A stretch of DNA of 64,000 nt. Source: B10-G9 sp963712165. Its GTDB lineage: Bacteria; Chloroflexota; Anaerolineae; Anaerolineales; UBA11858. The position numbers and the translations under genes were made by a program. The stretch is from the NCBI GenBank assembly GCA_963712165.1, contig CAVQGY010000001.1:372001-436000 (forward strand), in the 5' to 3' direction. This document shows, piece after piece, positions 50,440-60,200 of this stretch. Each line of letters opens with the position of its first letter. Positions within the stretch are counted from its first letter, which is position 1. Under the pieces are notes generated by a model that searched no databases, was not told where the DNA came from, and was given only the letters and a program-made list of their open reading frames with translations.

Positions 50440-51869
50440 TAATCCTCATTATCAATTCCGGCGATCTTGAGCCCATCCTGGAGAATGGCCTCCACGCGGT
50501 CGCCAAAGGTCGTTTCACAGTAGACCCGGATGATCGGCTCTGTTCCTGAGAAGCGGATCAAGAGCCAACCGCCATCTTCCAGCTCGAATTTGTACCCATC
50601 CAAAGTGACCAGGCCCGTTACCTTTAAACCCCCAATGGTCACCGGATTAGCAGTCTCAATCCGGCGTTTCTTTTCATCTGTCTCACCCTCGAAGGGCGTA
50701 TCGATCCGGTCATAATAGTGGGCACCAACCTTCTCAAATAGTAGTTCAAGGAGTTCAGAAGGTTTTTTGCCCAGCTTGACCATGAAATCGAGGAAATACA
50801 GGCCTGCCAGAATACCATCTCTTTCAGGCACATTCCCCCGGAAGGCATACCCCCCGGACTCTTCACCTCCGATCAGGGCATCGACTTCCAGCATCTTAGG
50901 TGCCACATATTTAAAACCCACTCCAGTATTGTATACAGGGACATCATAGATTACCCCTAATTTTTCCAGCATCGTCGTTGTGGAAAGTGTCTTCACAATC
51001 GGTCCCCGCATCCCTCGAACCTCAAGCAAATAATAAGCCAGCAGGCCGTAAACGCGGAGCTGATTTACGAACTCCCCATTTTCATCCCCGATCCCCACGC
51101 GATCGGCATCACCATCATTGATCAGCAGAACATCTGCCTGATATTCCCTCGTCGCTTTTAATCCCACATCTACATTCGGGGGAATCGGTTCGGGACGGGT
51201 CATTTCAGGGAAGTTGGGATTTCGCTCCTGGTGGATCTCAAATACCTCAGTCTTTCCTCCTCCGATCAAGCGGGGAAACCAACCCGCACCGTTTCCCCAC
51301 ATGGGGTCCACCAAAACACGCAGCCCAGCGTCCCTGATAGGCTGGAGGTCGATCAGGGTCTTGATATGTTCTATATATGCCGGCGCAGCATTAAAATACA
51401 TGACCATACCGTTTGCGAGAGCCGTTTCAAGCTGGATGCGTTTTACTTCACTTTCTGTATCAGGTATATTCTTTTCGATCAGTTTGAGCCCCTCAGGATC
51501 GATCGCTCCGCCATTTTCATCCCTCACCTTAAATCCATTATCGGTATAGGGATTATGGGAGGCGGTTATATTGATCGCAGCAGCGGCTTTTTTATCCACC
51601 ACCGCGTAGGAGATCACCGGAGTGGGAGTTGGCCCGTCTGTCAGGTAGACTTTAAAATCATTTCCGGCCAATACTTCAGCTACAGCTGCCGCGAATAATT
51701 CGGCCTGATACCTTCGATCATGTCCAACCACGATCCAGGACCCTCCCAAACCCTTCCCGGTCAGGTAATCGGCAAAACCCTGGGTGCAGCGCCGGACATT
51801 CGCAAAAGTGTAATCCTCGCCTACATGCCCTCTCCAACCATCTGTTCCAAATCGGATTTCCTGAACCAT
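50439..51869 (-). CDS. Phosphoglucomutase / phosphomannomutase
   Basis: 476-residue alpha-D-phosphohexomutase. Catalytic Ser104 lies in TASHNPYTDNGFKV; the Mg loop is NDGDADRVGIGDE, the sugar loop GGEESGGYAFRG and the phosphate-binding loop RFSGTEPIIRVYCE. RBS TTGGAGG before the ATG. First gene of the mutase-tatD-prenyl synthase run on the minus strand. Glucose versus mannose specificity is not decidable here; GEESGG is compatible with both. Confidence 0.94.
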   Translation of the reverse strand: MVQEIRFGTDGWRGHVGEDYTFANVRRCTQGFADYLTGKGLGGSWIVVGHDRRYQAELFAAAVAEVLAGNDFKVYLTDGPTPTPVISYAVVDKKAAAAINITASHNPYTDNGFKVRDENGGAIDPEGLKLIEKNIPDTESEVKRIQLETALANGMVMYFNAAPAYIEHIKTLIDLQPIRDAGLRVLVDPMWGNGAGWFPRLIGGGKTEVFEIHQERNPNFPEMTRPEPIPPNVDVGLKATREYQADVLLINDGDADRVGIGDENGEFVNQLRVYGLLAYYLLEVRGMRGPIVKTLSTTTMLEKLGVIYDVPVYNTGVGFKYVAPKMLEVDALIGGEESGGYAFRGNVPERDGILAGLYFLDFMVKLGKKPSELLELLFEKVGAHYYDRIDTPFEGETDEKKRRIETANPVTIGGLKVTGLVTLDGYKFELEDGGWLLIRFSGTEPIIRVYCETTFGDRVEAILQDGLKIAGIDNED

Positions 51870-51990
51870 AACACCTCCAAATGTATAACCTTAAGCCAAG
51901 GTATTATAACAAAGAGCATGATGAATTGGGGCTCTCGCTGCCCATCTTCATCTTACCAATAGCCAAGGAACAGGCATTTGCCGGACATGC

Positions 51991-51996
51991 TATAAT
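51991..51996 (+). promoter_or_regulatory. -10 box before iscS
   Basis: Perfect TATAAT; no good -35 is placed 16-18 bases upstream. The expected transcription start (about 52003) lies only about six bases before the iscS ATG at 52009. Confidence 0.5.
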
Positions 51997-52008
51997 CGCT
52001 GGATAGAT

Positions 52009-53172
52009 ATGAATAAACACACTTACCTTGACTATGGAGCTACCACACCTATCGATGAGAAGGTGCTCTCAGTCATGCTGCCCCACCTGGAGAACACGTA
52101 TGGAAATCCCTCCTCTGTGCATTCATGGGGACAGCAGGCTCAAAAAGTCCTGGATGAATCCCGGCGGATCATGGCGGATCTGATCGGCGCCCAGCCCTCA
52201 GAGATCATCTTCACTTCTGGTGGTTCAGAAAGTGATAACTTGGCCCTCCGCGGTGGGGCATTTGCTAAAAAGAAGTCTGATGGTTCCACCAGGATCCTTA
52301 TCTCTCCTGTTGAGCACCCGGCAGTCAGCATTACGGCAAGCCAGTTGGCAAATGAATACGGCTTTGCTATAGAAACCCTCCTCGTAGATAAAAGAGGTCG
52401 ATTGCTTGTCGATGAACTGGAAACCAGATTGGGAGATGATGTTGCTCTGGTTTCTGTGATGGCAGCCAATAATGAAATCGGCACACTCAACCCGATCGAG
52501 GAAATTGGCGATCTGTGCCGTATATATAAGATCCCTTTTCACACTGATGCAGTCCAATATGGCGCTCATTTTCGCGTGGATGTTGGCAAATTACCGGTTG
52601 ATATGCTTTCCCTGGGTGCTCATAAATTTTATGGTCCCAAAGGGGTTGGTATCCTATATCTTCGGAGCGGAACACCACTCCTACCTGTTCAAACCGGCGG
52701 ATCCCAGGAATTCGGCTTGCGGGCCGCAACAGAGAATGTGCCCCTGATCGCCGGTATGACCAGGGCATTCCAGCTGGTTCAGGAAGAGGTCCTCGAACGG
52801 GGGGAGCATCTCATCCCGCTGCGGGATAGGATCATTCAGGAAGTCCTAAAGGACATCCCGGACAGTCAATTAACCGGCGGGGACCTTAAAACTAGACTCC
52901 CCAATCATGCCAGTTTTGTATTCAGGGGGGTGGATGGAAACCTCTTGATCCAGGTCTTGGACAGTGAGGGATTCGCCTGCTCTTCAGGATCAGCTTGTAA
53001 AACCGGGGATCCAAAACCATCCTCTGTGCTCACTCACCTGGGTTACACACCCGAGTGGGCCCTGGGCTCCTTAAGGATAACTCTTGGAAAAGATACTACC
53101 CAGGACGAGATTGAGCAATTCCTCCAGATTCTCCCTGATTGTGTTCAGCGCGTCCGGGAGGCAGCTCTATGA
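52009..53172 (+). CDS. iscS: Cysteine desulfurase
   Basis: PLP enzyme of 387 residues releasing sulfur from cysteine as a persulfide. His103 (SPVEHPAV), PLP Lys206 (SLGAHKFYGPKG) and the persulfide Cys324 (GFACSSGSAC) are intact; the short loop after ACSSGSAC marks the NifS/IscS type. The ATG has only a weak upstream GGA and lies close behind a TATAAT box. Its stop overlaps the mnmA ATG by 4 bases, so its sulfur is probably for tRNA thiolation. The NifS name is equally acceptable. Confidence 0.93.
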   Translation: MNKHTYLDYGATTPIDEKVLSVMLPHLENTYGNPSSVHSWGQQAQKVLDESRRIMADLIGAQPSEIIFTSGGSESDNLALRGGAFAKKKSDGSTRILISPVEHPAVSITASQLANEYGFAIETLLVDKRGRLLVDELETRLGDDVALVSVMAANNEIGTLNPIEEIGDLCRIYKIPFHTDAVQYGAHFRVDVGKLPVDMLSLGAHKFYGPKGVGILYLRSGTPLLPVQTGGSQEFGLRAATENVPLIAGMTRAFQLVQEEVLERGEHLIPLRDRIIQEVLKDIPDSQLTGGDLKTRLPNHASFVFRGVDGNLLIQVLDSEGFACSSGSACKTGDPKPSSVLTHLGYTPEWALGSLRITLGKDTTQDEIEQFLQILPDCVQRVREAAL

Positions 53173-54251
53173 CTTCCAAAGGGTCGGAACGGATTGTCGT
53201 AGGCATGAGTGGCGGAGTAGACTCATCCGTTGCTGCAGCTCTATTGAAGAAAGAAGGCTGGCAAGTCATCGGTGTGATGCTCCGGCTGTGGAGTGCCCCG
53301 GAGATGCAAAACCGCTGCTGCGCGCCGGATGATGTGATCGAAGCCCGGAACGTCGCCAGTCAGCTAGAGATCCCGTTTTATGTGGTAGACGCTAAAGATG
53401 CTTTTTACGCGGCTGTAGTAGAACCATTTATTGAAGGTTATGCGGGAGGGATCACACCAAACCCCTGCCTGGAATGTAACCGCCTGATACGCTGGAATTT
53501 CTTAAGATCTCGAGCTAAAGCACTGGGAGCGGATAAGATCGCGACTGGACATTACTCCAGCACCAAAAAGCTGACTGACGGAAGTGTTCAGTTATTGAAG
53601 AATCCAGATCCCGAAAAGGACCAATCCTATTTTTTGCACCTTCTCACTCAGGATGACCTCCTGAACACTCTATTTCCCCTGGAGAAGTATACAAAAGCCG
53701 AAGTCAGGCAGCTGGCGAGAGAATTTTCGCTACCTGTGGCAGAGAGGCAGGACAGCCAGGACCTCTGCTTTGTCGGCCAGGGAGATTATCGCGATTTTAT
53801 TCGTTCCAAAGCCCCCAGTGCGATCAAACCCGGCCCCATTCTCAACCAGGATGGTGACCAGGTAGGTGAACATGAGGGTTTGGTAAACTATACCATTGGC
53901 CAGCGTAAAGGCCTGGGCATCTCCGGATCCGAGCCCTACTATGTGATCCAAAAGGATCTCAAGAAAAATGCCCTGGTGATAGGCTTAAAAGGTTCTCTGG
54001 GCAGCTTGGCATTTACTGCTCATTCAGTGAATTGGATCAGCGGTGACACACCGGATGGACCCTTTCCTGCTGAAATCAAGATCCGCTATAAGTCCCGCGC
54101 CGTACCTGGCCTGGTTACACCTCTGGAAAATAATCAAGCCAGGATAAACTTAGAAGTACCCCTGGCGGATATCACCCCTGGGCAAGCGGGAGTCTTTTAT
54201 CAAGGTGAGGTCTGCCTGGGCGGCGGAACCATCTCCCTGGAGGATTCATGA
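53169..54251 (+). CDS. mnmA: tRNA-specific 2-thiouridylase
   Basis: Thiolates U34 of Lys, Glu and Gln tRNAs. The 360-residue protein has the PP-loop VGMSGGVDSSVAAALL (residues 11-26), ITPNPCLECNR with Cys100, and DLCFVGQGDYRDF with Cys200, the catalytic pair. IGQRKGLGIS and the C-terminal beta-barrel are present. ATG 53169 overlaps the iscS stop (ATGA), and its own stop overlaps the next ATG, indicating a tight operon. Confidence 0.95.
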   Translation: MTSKGSERIVVGMSGGVDSSVAAALLKKEGWQVIGVMLRLWSAPEMQNRCCAPDDVIEARNVASQLEIPFYVVDAKDAFYAAVVEPFIEGYAGGITPNPCLECNRLIRWNFLRSRAKALGADKIATGHYSSTKKLTDGSVQLLKNPDPEKDQSYFLHLLTQDDLLNTLFPLEKYTKAEVRQLAREFSLPVAERQDSQDLCFVGQGDYRDFIRSKAPSAIKPGPILNQDGDQVGEHEGLVNYTIGQRKGLGISGSEPYYVIQKDLKKNALVIGLKGSLGSLAFTAHSVNWISGDTPDGPFPAEIKIRYKSRAVPGLVTPLENNQARINLEVPLADITPGQAGVFYQGEVCLGGGTISLEDS

Positions 54252-54511
54252 TCACACCTGCGTTCATCTTCAGTTTTTTAGTGGCTTCTTTCCTGGGTTC
54301 TGCTTTCCATTTCTGGAAAGGTGGTGGCGGAGGTCGTTTAGTGATGAATTTGATCCTCTCCTGGACGGGATTTTTTTTAGGAAATTGGATGGGAACATCC
54401 TGGGATGTACCCTTTTTAATGATCGGACCGATTTCAGGGGGTTTCGGCGCCCTGGGCAGCCTGGTCCTCCTTTTTTTCGGGAACTGGATCATTCAACTTG
54501 ACTCAAAATGA
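54248..54511 (+). CDS. Small membrane protein in the mnmA operon
   Basis: 87 residues, three hydrophobic helices (FIFSFLVASFLGSAF, LILSWTGFFLGNWMG, PISGGFGALGSLVLLFF) separated by a Gly-rich loop KGGGGGR. Its ATG overlaps the mnmA stop and its stop overlaps the Nudix ATG, both by 4 bases, which is the main evidence that it is real. Function unknown. Confidence 0.75.
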   Translation: MITPAFIFSFLVASFLGSAFHFWKGGGGGRLVMNLILSWTGFFLGNWMGTSWDVPFLMIGPISGGFGALGSLVLLFFGNWIIQLDSK

Positions 54512-55125
54512 TCATTCAACCAGAACTTATCAAGGAAAAGCTCGCCAGGATCAATGGTGTAGAGGAGATACTTTGTCCTCCTCTACCCGGCATCCAGTCC
54601 GATGATCCCGAGCCGGCAGCTGTACTGATCCCGATTGTAATGGATCAAAGTGAATGGAAGCTGTTGTTCATAAAACGCACACGCCATCCAGAGGATCGCC
54701 ACAGCGGGCAGATCGCTTTTCCTGGCGGGAGAGCTGACCAAGTTGATCAGAATTTGCTCTTTACAGCGCTTCGCGAAGCTGAGGAAGAAATAGGGATCGA
54801 TCCTGGTGATATTGAAATCCTCGGGCCTTCCTGCCCAATCACAACTGTTACCAATTACAGGATAACCCCATTTATAGGTATCCTGCCCTGGCCATATCCT
54901 TTGAGAATCTCAGAGGAAGAAGTTCAGAAGACCATTCTGATACCTATTGAATGGTTAAATGATCCTGACCACCGCCAAAAAAAAACCTGGCAGTCCCCTT
55001 ACCATCCGGGAGTGGATTTACCGGTGGTCTTCTTCGATGAGTTTAAAGGTGAAGTTCTCTGGGGAGCAACAGCTCAAATAGTAGTTGACTTCCTGGAAAT
55101 AATCCTTTCGTCCCCCTCGGCCTGA
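54508..55125 (+). CDS. Nudix hydrolase, CoA pyrophosphatase type
   Basis: 205-residue enzyme. LLFIKRTRHPEDRHSGQIAF, then PGGRADQVDQN and ALREAEEEIGI, is the Nudix box joined to the NuCoA signature (RHxGQIxFPGG) of NudL/Pcd1-type coenzyme A pyrophosphatases. All catalytic Glu of REAEEEIG are present. The ATG overlaps the upstream stop, so it is the last gene of the iscS-mnmA operon. Confidence 0.9.
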   Translation: MIIQPELIKEKLARINGVEEILCPPLPGIQSDDPEPAAVLIPIVMDQSEWKLLFIKRTRHPEDRHSGQIAFPGGRADQVDQNLLFTALREAEEEIGIDPGDIEILGPSCPITTVTNYRITPFIGILPWPYPLRISEEEVQKTILIPIEWLNDPDHRQKKTWQSPYHPGVDLPVVFFDEFKGEVLWGATAQIVVDFLEIILSSPSA

Positions 55126-55126
55126 C

Positions 55127-55732
55127 CTATTGCTCCGTGATTTCAAAAGAGCCGATCAACTGGACCGCATCGATTTCATTCCAGCCCAACCCCAGTTGGG
55201 ATTGGTCAACAGTAATGCGTATCTTATCCGTTTTGAATACAATCCCCTCTACAATGATTTCCAGCACAAAGGGACAGGGTCGGTCTACCTGTAGGGGATT
55301 TTTTTGAAGCACTGAATAATAAGCACCATTTTCCGGATTGAATACCTCTACTTTGACAACCTGATCAGGGTTGAAACTTTCATGGATATGTATTTCCAGG
55401 GGATATACTTGTCTTAAGAATGACACTTCCAGGGTTTCTATGGAATCGCTGGCTGCAGAAGCCCAGGCAAATTGATAATCGCCGCACCCGGGAGCATCCG
55501 GACTGCCAGTCGCCTGGGATGCACTCCATTCAGGGCTAGCAAACTCACTTCCCGATTCAGCACTGCTTCCCCATTGTGATATCACCCCACCAACTGGCAA
55601 CAGAACTTCACTCTCATCGGCACCTGTCGCTGGGGTGTTAACCTGTCCTGTGGACGTCCCACAACCTGTGAGACATCCAGCCACCACAATAATGTTCCCT
55701 ATCAGAATCAAGAACTGCCGCTTATCTTTCAT
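55127..55732 (-). CDS. Secreted lipoprotein with discoidin-like domain
   Basis: 201 residues. Signal peptide with lipobox LTG|C, a Ser/Thr-rich linker, then ISQWGSSAESGSEFASPEWS followed by ASQATGSPDAPGCGDYQFAW. This WASxAxASSxY...AxQATGxPD pattern is common in bacterial surface proteins with a galactose-binding-like beta-sandwich. The C-terminal strand region ends DKIRITVDQS...WNEIDAVQLIG, typical of that fold. Ligand unknown. Convergent with the Nudix gene with almost no spacer. Confidence 0.75.
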   Translation of the reverse strand: MKDKRQFLILIGNIIVVAGCLTGCGTSTGQVNTPATGADESEVLLPVGGVISQWGSSAESGSEFASPEWSASQATGSPDAPGCGDYQFAWASAASDSIETLEVSFLRQVYPLEIHIHESFNPDQVVKVEVFNPENGAYYSVLQKNPLQVDRPCPFVLEIIVEGIVFKTDKIRITVDQSQLGLGWNEIDAVQLIGSFEITEQ

Positions 55733-55760
55733 ATCTCCTTGAAGTTTACCGCATTAACAG

Positions 55761-55800
55761 AAAAACCATTCCGGCTGGCCGAAGCCGACCGGAATGGTTT
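55761..55800 (-). terminator. Terminator of rplY
   Basis: AAACCATTCCGG-CT-GGC-CGAA-GCC-GA-CCGGAATGGTTT, with T5 after it on the minus strand. Confidence 0.85.
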
Positions 55801-55820
55801 GTTCACCTAGGTAGGAACTC

Positions 55821-56489
55821 TTACTCTTCTGAAAACCCTTCTTCCGCGTCCCCTGCTTCTTCATCCATCAATTCAGCATCAGTCAACTCTTCAAAGAGTT
55901 CGGCGCCTTCCTCGATTTCAGGCTCTTCCTCCATCAGGGTCGGAGCAGAAGCAACCAAGACCATCTCATCAGGATCATCAAGAACGGTAACATCACCAGG
56001 AATAATCAGATCCCTAACCAAAATATGATCACCAATCTCCTCAAGTGAGGACACATCAACGATAATGCTGTCTGGAAGATCTTTGGCTTTGGCCTCAATT
56101 TGTAGTTCATCCATGACGGTGCTTAATACAGCATCATAAGTTTTGACTGCAGGTGCCTCCCCCTCGATCACGATCGGCACAGTGCTGGTAATACTCTCTT
56201 CCAGGGATACTGCCTGGAAATCAATGTGCAGCAAATCCCGTCTGATCACATCGCGCTGGATATCCCTGACGAGTGCCAGGTGTTCCTTCTTCCCAATCTT
56301 GATGGTAACCAGGGTATTTGCACCAATGACTTTCATCGTTTGGACGACAACTTTCGTGTCCAGTGTGATCGGCTGGGGTTCAAAACCGCTCCCATAGATC
56401 ACCGCAGGCAGCAAACCTTCTCTGCGCAGTGCTTTGACCTTCTTCCCGATGATCTCTCTGTTTTCAGCTTCTAAAACATACTTTTCCAT
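55821..56489 (-). CDS. rplY: Ribosomal protein L25 (Ctc form)
   Basis: 5S rRNA-binding protein of 222 residues with the extra C-terminal CTC domain. NREIIGKKVKALRREGLLPA and VIYG (residues 9-32) are the L25 start, HLALVRDIQRDVIRRDLLHI, then DFQ, the binding strand; the CTC part has IEGEAPAVKTYDAVL and DVSSLEEIGDHILV. The C-terminus is a long acidic tail (about residues 190-222). Start 56489 behind AGGAAGGAAG. Confidence 0.95.
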   Translation of the reverse strand: MEKYVLEAENREIIGKKVKALRREGLLPAVIYGSGFEPQPITLDTKVVVQTMKVIGANTLVTIKIGKKEHLALVRDIQRDVIRRDLLHIDFQAVSLEESITSTVPIVIEGEAPAVKTYDAVLSTVMDELQIEAKAKDLPDSIIVDVSSLEEIGDHILVRDLIIPGDVTVLDDPDEMVLVASAPTLMEEEPEIEEGAELFEELTDAELMDEEAGDAEEGFSEE

Positions 56490-56556
56490 GTCTTCCTTCC
56501 TCGAAGCGCCTCTCACCTCCGTTGCCGGCTGTTACCTTCGCTTCTCTAGAATTGGG

Positions 56557-56584
56557 TGAATAAATATTTCCGCTTAATTCTCAA
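56557..56584 (-). promoter_or_regulatory. Candidate promoter of rplY
   Basis: Minus strand TTGAGA (56584-56579), 16-base spacer, TATTCA (56562-56557). Confidence 0.6.
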
Positions 56585-56855
56585 CTCACGCCATTAATAA
56601 TGGCTATACTTCCAATTTTGATGCGAGATTTAAGCAGGGAAGATTGTAACTTGCCGACCTTCATCCGTCAATACATGGATTCCGTGTTCTCTCTCCCCCC
56701 TTCATTTCTAAATCAGTCAATATCCCCCTCACAATGAGATCTGGCGCATTTCTTGCATTGACCTATTCCTATGTGCATCAAATATCCGGCTTCCGCCAGT
56801 CAATCGGCATATATCTTGCACTTATTGGAGAAACCAGTAAAAAGGAGTTTTTAAA
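56585..56855. other. Intergenic region between rplY and the TPR operon
   Basis: A weak plus-strand promoter (TTGACC 56758-56763, 17-base spacer, AATATC 56781-56786) could drive the 56856 operon. No hairpin or repeat seen. Confidence 0.4.
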
Positions 56856-57191
56856 ATGTCTATGACCATCTTTGAAATTGCCCGCGTTCTCTCTGCCATG
56901 GCTTCAGGATTGTTCCTGATCGGATTGATCACTTTTGCAACAGGCGTATCCATCCTGGTGATCCGCTCCATCGGCAAGGAAACCAGAGCTGTTAGCAAAT
57001 CCATCCTGCATATCACAGAAAAAGGGATTGCGGATGATCTATCTGGATTGGTAGACAACGCCAACAGCTTGATGGCAGGTGTCAGCAACCTGATCCAAAC
57101 CACTAAAGGGATTGGGGTGTTCCTGATCATCAGCGGATCAGTCTTCATGATAATGGGAATCGTCCTCACTCTCTATATCGGCTTAAACTAA
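56856..57191 (+). CDS. Small two-helix membrane protein
   Basis: 111 residues with two hydrophobic segments (LFLIGLITFATGVSILVI and GIGVFLIISGSVFMIMGIVL) around a polar, mostly helical middle (RSIGKETRAVSKSILHITEK, GLVDNANSLMAGVSNLIQTT). AAAGGAG precedes the ATG. Its stop is 10 bases from the ATG of the giant TPR protein, so the two are almost certainly cotranscribed. No family recognised. The helix-middle-helix plan could be a membrane partner of the TPR and protease proteins. Confidence 0.75.
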   Translation: MSMTIFEIARVLSAMASGLFLIGLITFATGVSILVIRSIGKETRAVSKSILHITEKGIADDLSGLVDNANSLMAGVSNLIQTTKGIGVFLIISGSVFMIMGIVLTLYIGLN

Positions 57192-57201
57192 CAGGATTGC
57201 G

Positions 57202-60200
57202 ATGGAAAAATTGGAACTTCAACGCCTCAATACTCTGAAAAATATCTTTCCTGAAGATTCCTGGAGCTGGGCGATTACCGCTTTAAGGCGCAGCCCAGCC
57301 ATCTGGAAGAAGCTGGATTCGGAGGATTTTGCCCACGAGTTAGCCGAGGAACTAGGACCGGATCCTGAAGGCTGGTCTCCAAGTAGAATCGGCACAACTC
57401 ATCTACAGAAGAGCATCGATGAGACAATCCATTTTCCGATCGGCTCCTTCGATGATCTCGATGCCGAAATAAAAGGCAAGGTCCAGCAGACCTACCAGGA
57501 ATTTAATGAAAAACAGGATGATCCACCCAGTCTGATCGAAAGCGTTCTGCTTGCCCTGGCATTGCTGGGAGAAAGAGATGCTGGGAAAAGTTGGGTGGAA
57601 ATCGTCAATCAGTATGCGGGGCGGGTCCATTGGAGAGGGCCTCTAGCCATTCTCTTCGGATTGATCGAAAACCGGGTAGACTTCCTGGCCGCGCTCGATC
57701 CCGAAATTGCCCTCCATGTGCTGCTTTCAAATCCGATAAAACCAGATGGGATTGCAGCTATCCTGGTTGAAGTGCTCCAAAACCTTGATCGGGAAGATCT
57801 GGAGAGTTGGTTAAAGGCAGTTGAGAAAGAACTTCCAGACCTTGTTGGCATGATAGCCGAAGCGTTAATCGATAGCCTGGATCTCAAACCAGATAGCATT
57901 CCTGAAATCCTGACCCTATCTTTATTGAATCAATTGGCGGGGAAACAGAAAAAAGCCCTACATCTGCTTGAAAAAGCAGCTGCCAAGAACCAGAAAATCC
58001 AGGGAAAGTTAACCGCCAACCTTAATATGGTGAAAACCACACTGGATGAACCCCAGGTAAGTGATCCTGCCTGGCAAGCCTTAAAAGGTTCATTGAGCCG
58101 GCAGGGAGAGATGAGTGAAAATCTCTCGGAGATTGCTGAAATTATCCATTCTCTGTTAAGGAAGAATCAATTTGCAGCCGTTGCTGACCTGGTGGGAAAG
58201 CTGCCCGATCCCCCACCTGAAAATGCCGAACTCCTTTTTGCCCTGGCAGAATTCGCGTATACTCAGCAGCAGCCTATACGAGCAGAAAGTTTTGCCAAAC
58301 AAGCCCTTGAGCTTTCAACTGACGCTCCTCCTCAAGGTCTCAGTAAACTGCTGTTGAAGCTGAAACTCTTTAATGAGAGCCTGCAGGCAGCCGACACCTA
58401 TATCAATAAACACCCAAATCACCTAGAATCCCATCTTGATCATGTAGAATCCTTGCGCGGCCTGGGAAATTACCACGAAGCAGCCAAAGCCGCCCAGATA
58501 TTATCAGTGCTCGTTCCGGGTGATCTTCAGCAGCAGCGTAAACTGGCAGTTTATTTAGAAGAAGCTGAAGCCTGGAATGAAGCCCTGGAAGTACGAGCAT
58601 CTATTCTTACAAAAAGCCAATCCCTTTCAGAAAACGGGAAGGCTAAACCAACTGAACTACCCCTGGATGACCTATTGGCTTTTGCAGCCTGTGCTCATAC
58701 TGCTGGTCATCACAATCGGACTGTGTCTGCCTGTAATCAGATCCTCTCCCAGGACAAGGAGAACCACCAAGCGCTTGGTCTAAAAGGCAAATCCCTATGC
58801 TCCCTGGGAAGGGCCGAGGAAGGGTTCGCTCATCTTTCGCGGGCTGTGGATGTCAGCCCGGATAAGGAACAAACCTGGCTCAATCTGGCCGAATCCCAGG
58901 TCAAAGCAAAGACCATTGAAAAAGCCCGGGGTACGCTTAAGTCTGGCTTGACTGCATCCAAAACTCGCTCACGTCTTTATACCCTGCTGGGGGGCATCGA
59001 ATCAAACCAGCACAATCATTCCAAAGCCCTGGACATTTACAAAAAAGCAGAGGCTGCTGCTGAATCTGAGGACCTAGATCAGAAAAGCATGACGGAAATT
59101 CAACTCGGAAAGGCAAAGTCCTATTATCACCTGGGGCACCTGGATCAATCCCGGGCAACCCTCAAGGAAATCAATGAACGCTTCCCTGCTAATCATGAGG
59201 TAGATTTTCTGTATGGGAAAGTCCTACTGAATCTCTCCCAGCCCAGGGAGGCCCTCCCCTTCCTTATTCAGGCAGTAGACAGCCGGCCAGATGATCCCCA
59301 GGCATATTTGCTTTACGCTGATGCCCTTCTTCAAGTTGGAGATCAGACTAAAAATGCCGCTGGAGCTCTGGAGAAAGCCCTTGAGCTGGACCCTGGTAAT
59401 GAGATTGCCCGGGTATTGCTCGCGGAAACCCAGGCATTAGATGGGATGAATAAGAAAGCTATACTATCCTTCCAGCGCGCCCGGGAGAGCGGCCTTATGA
59501 TCGACCCTGTCTGGGCTCCCCGGATCAGTGTCGGATTGGGACAAGCTGCATTGAAGCTGGGAGAAATTGAAACTGCCATAGCCGCCCTCAAGGACGGTCA
59601 GGAAAGATTTCCCGCTGATCTGAACCTGATTTATAACCTTGCTAAAGCCTACAAGGCCGCTGATCTGATCGATAATGCCCTTGATGCAGCCCGGCAGGCT
59701 GCCCAAATTTCTCCCCAGGACCCGGATAATCTGTCCTGGATCGCAGATTTTACCCTCGAGCTGGGGCATCCCGAAGAGGGAATCAGAGCTCTGAAGAATT
59801 TGATTATGGTCAATCCAGACCAGCCAATGGCATTTCTGCAGCTCGGAAAAGCGCAGGCGGCTGCCGGCAATCTGAAAGAATCAGCTGCAGCATACTCAAC
59901 CCTGGCTAATTTCGATGATATCCAACCGGATATCCTGCTGATCGCAGGAGATGAGCTTATCAAATTGGGTGAGCTTGAAACAGGGATGGATAGCCTTTCC
60001 AAGGCCATCACTATCTGTGAAGCCAACTCTGAACCTTCTCCCCTGCTCCCCAGGATCTGGTCCAGCCAGGCCAAGGGATTTGAGGTTATTGGCAACCATC
60101 AAGAAGCTCTTGAGCTGCTTGACCAGGCTATCTCCACAGAGTTGAATCAGCCTGCATGGAGGATCCAAAAAGCTGATTTGTTGATCAAAGATGGGAGATT

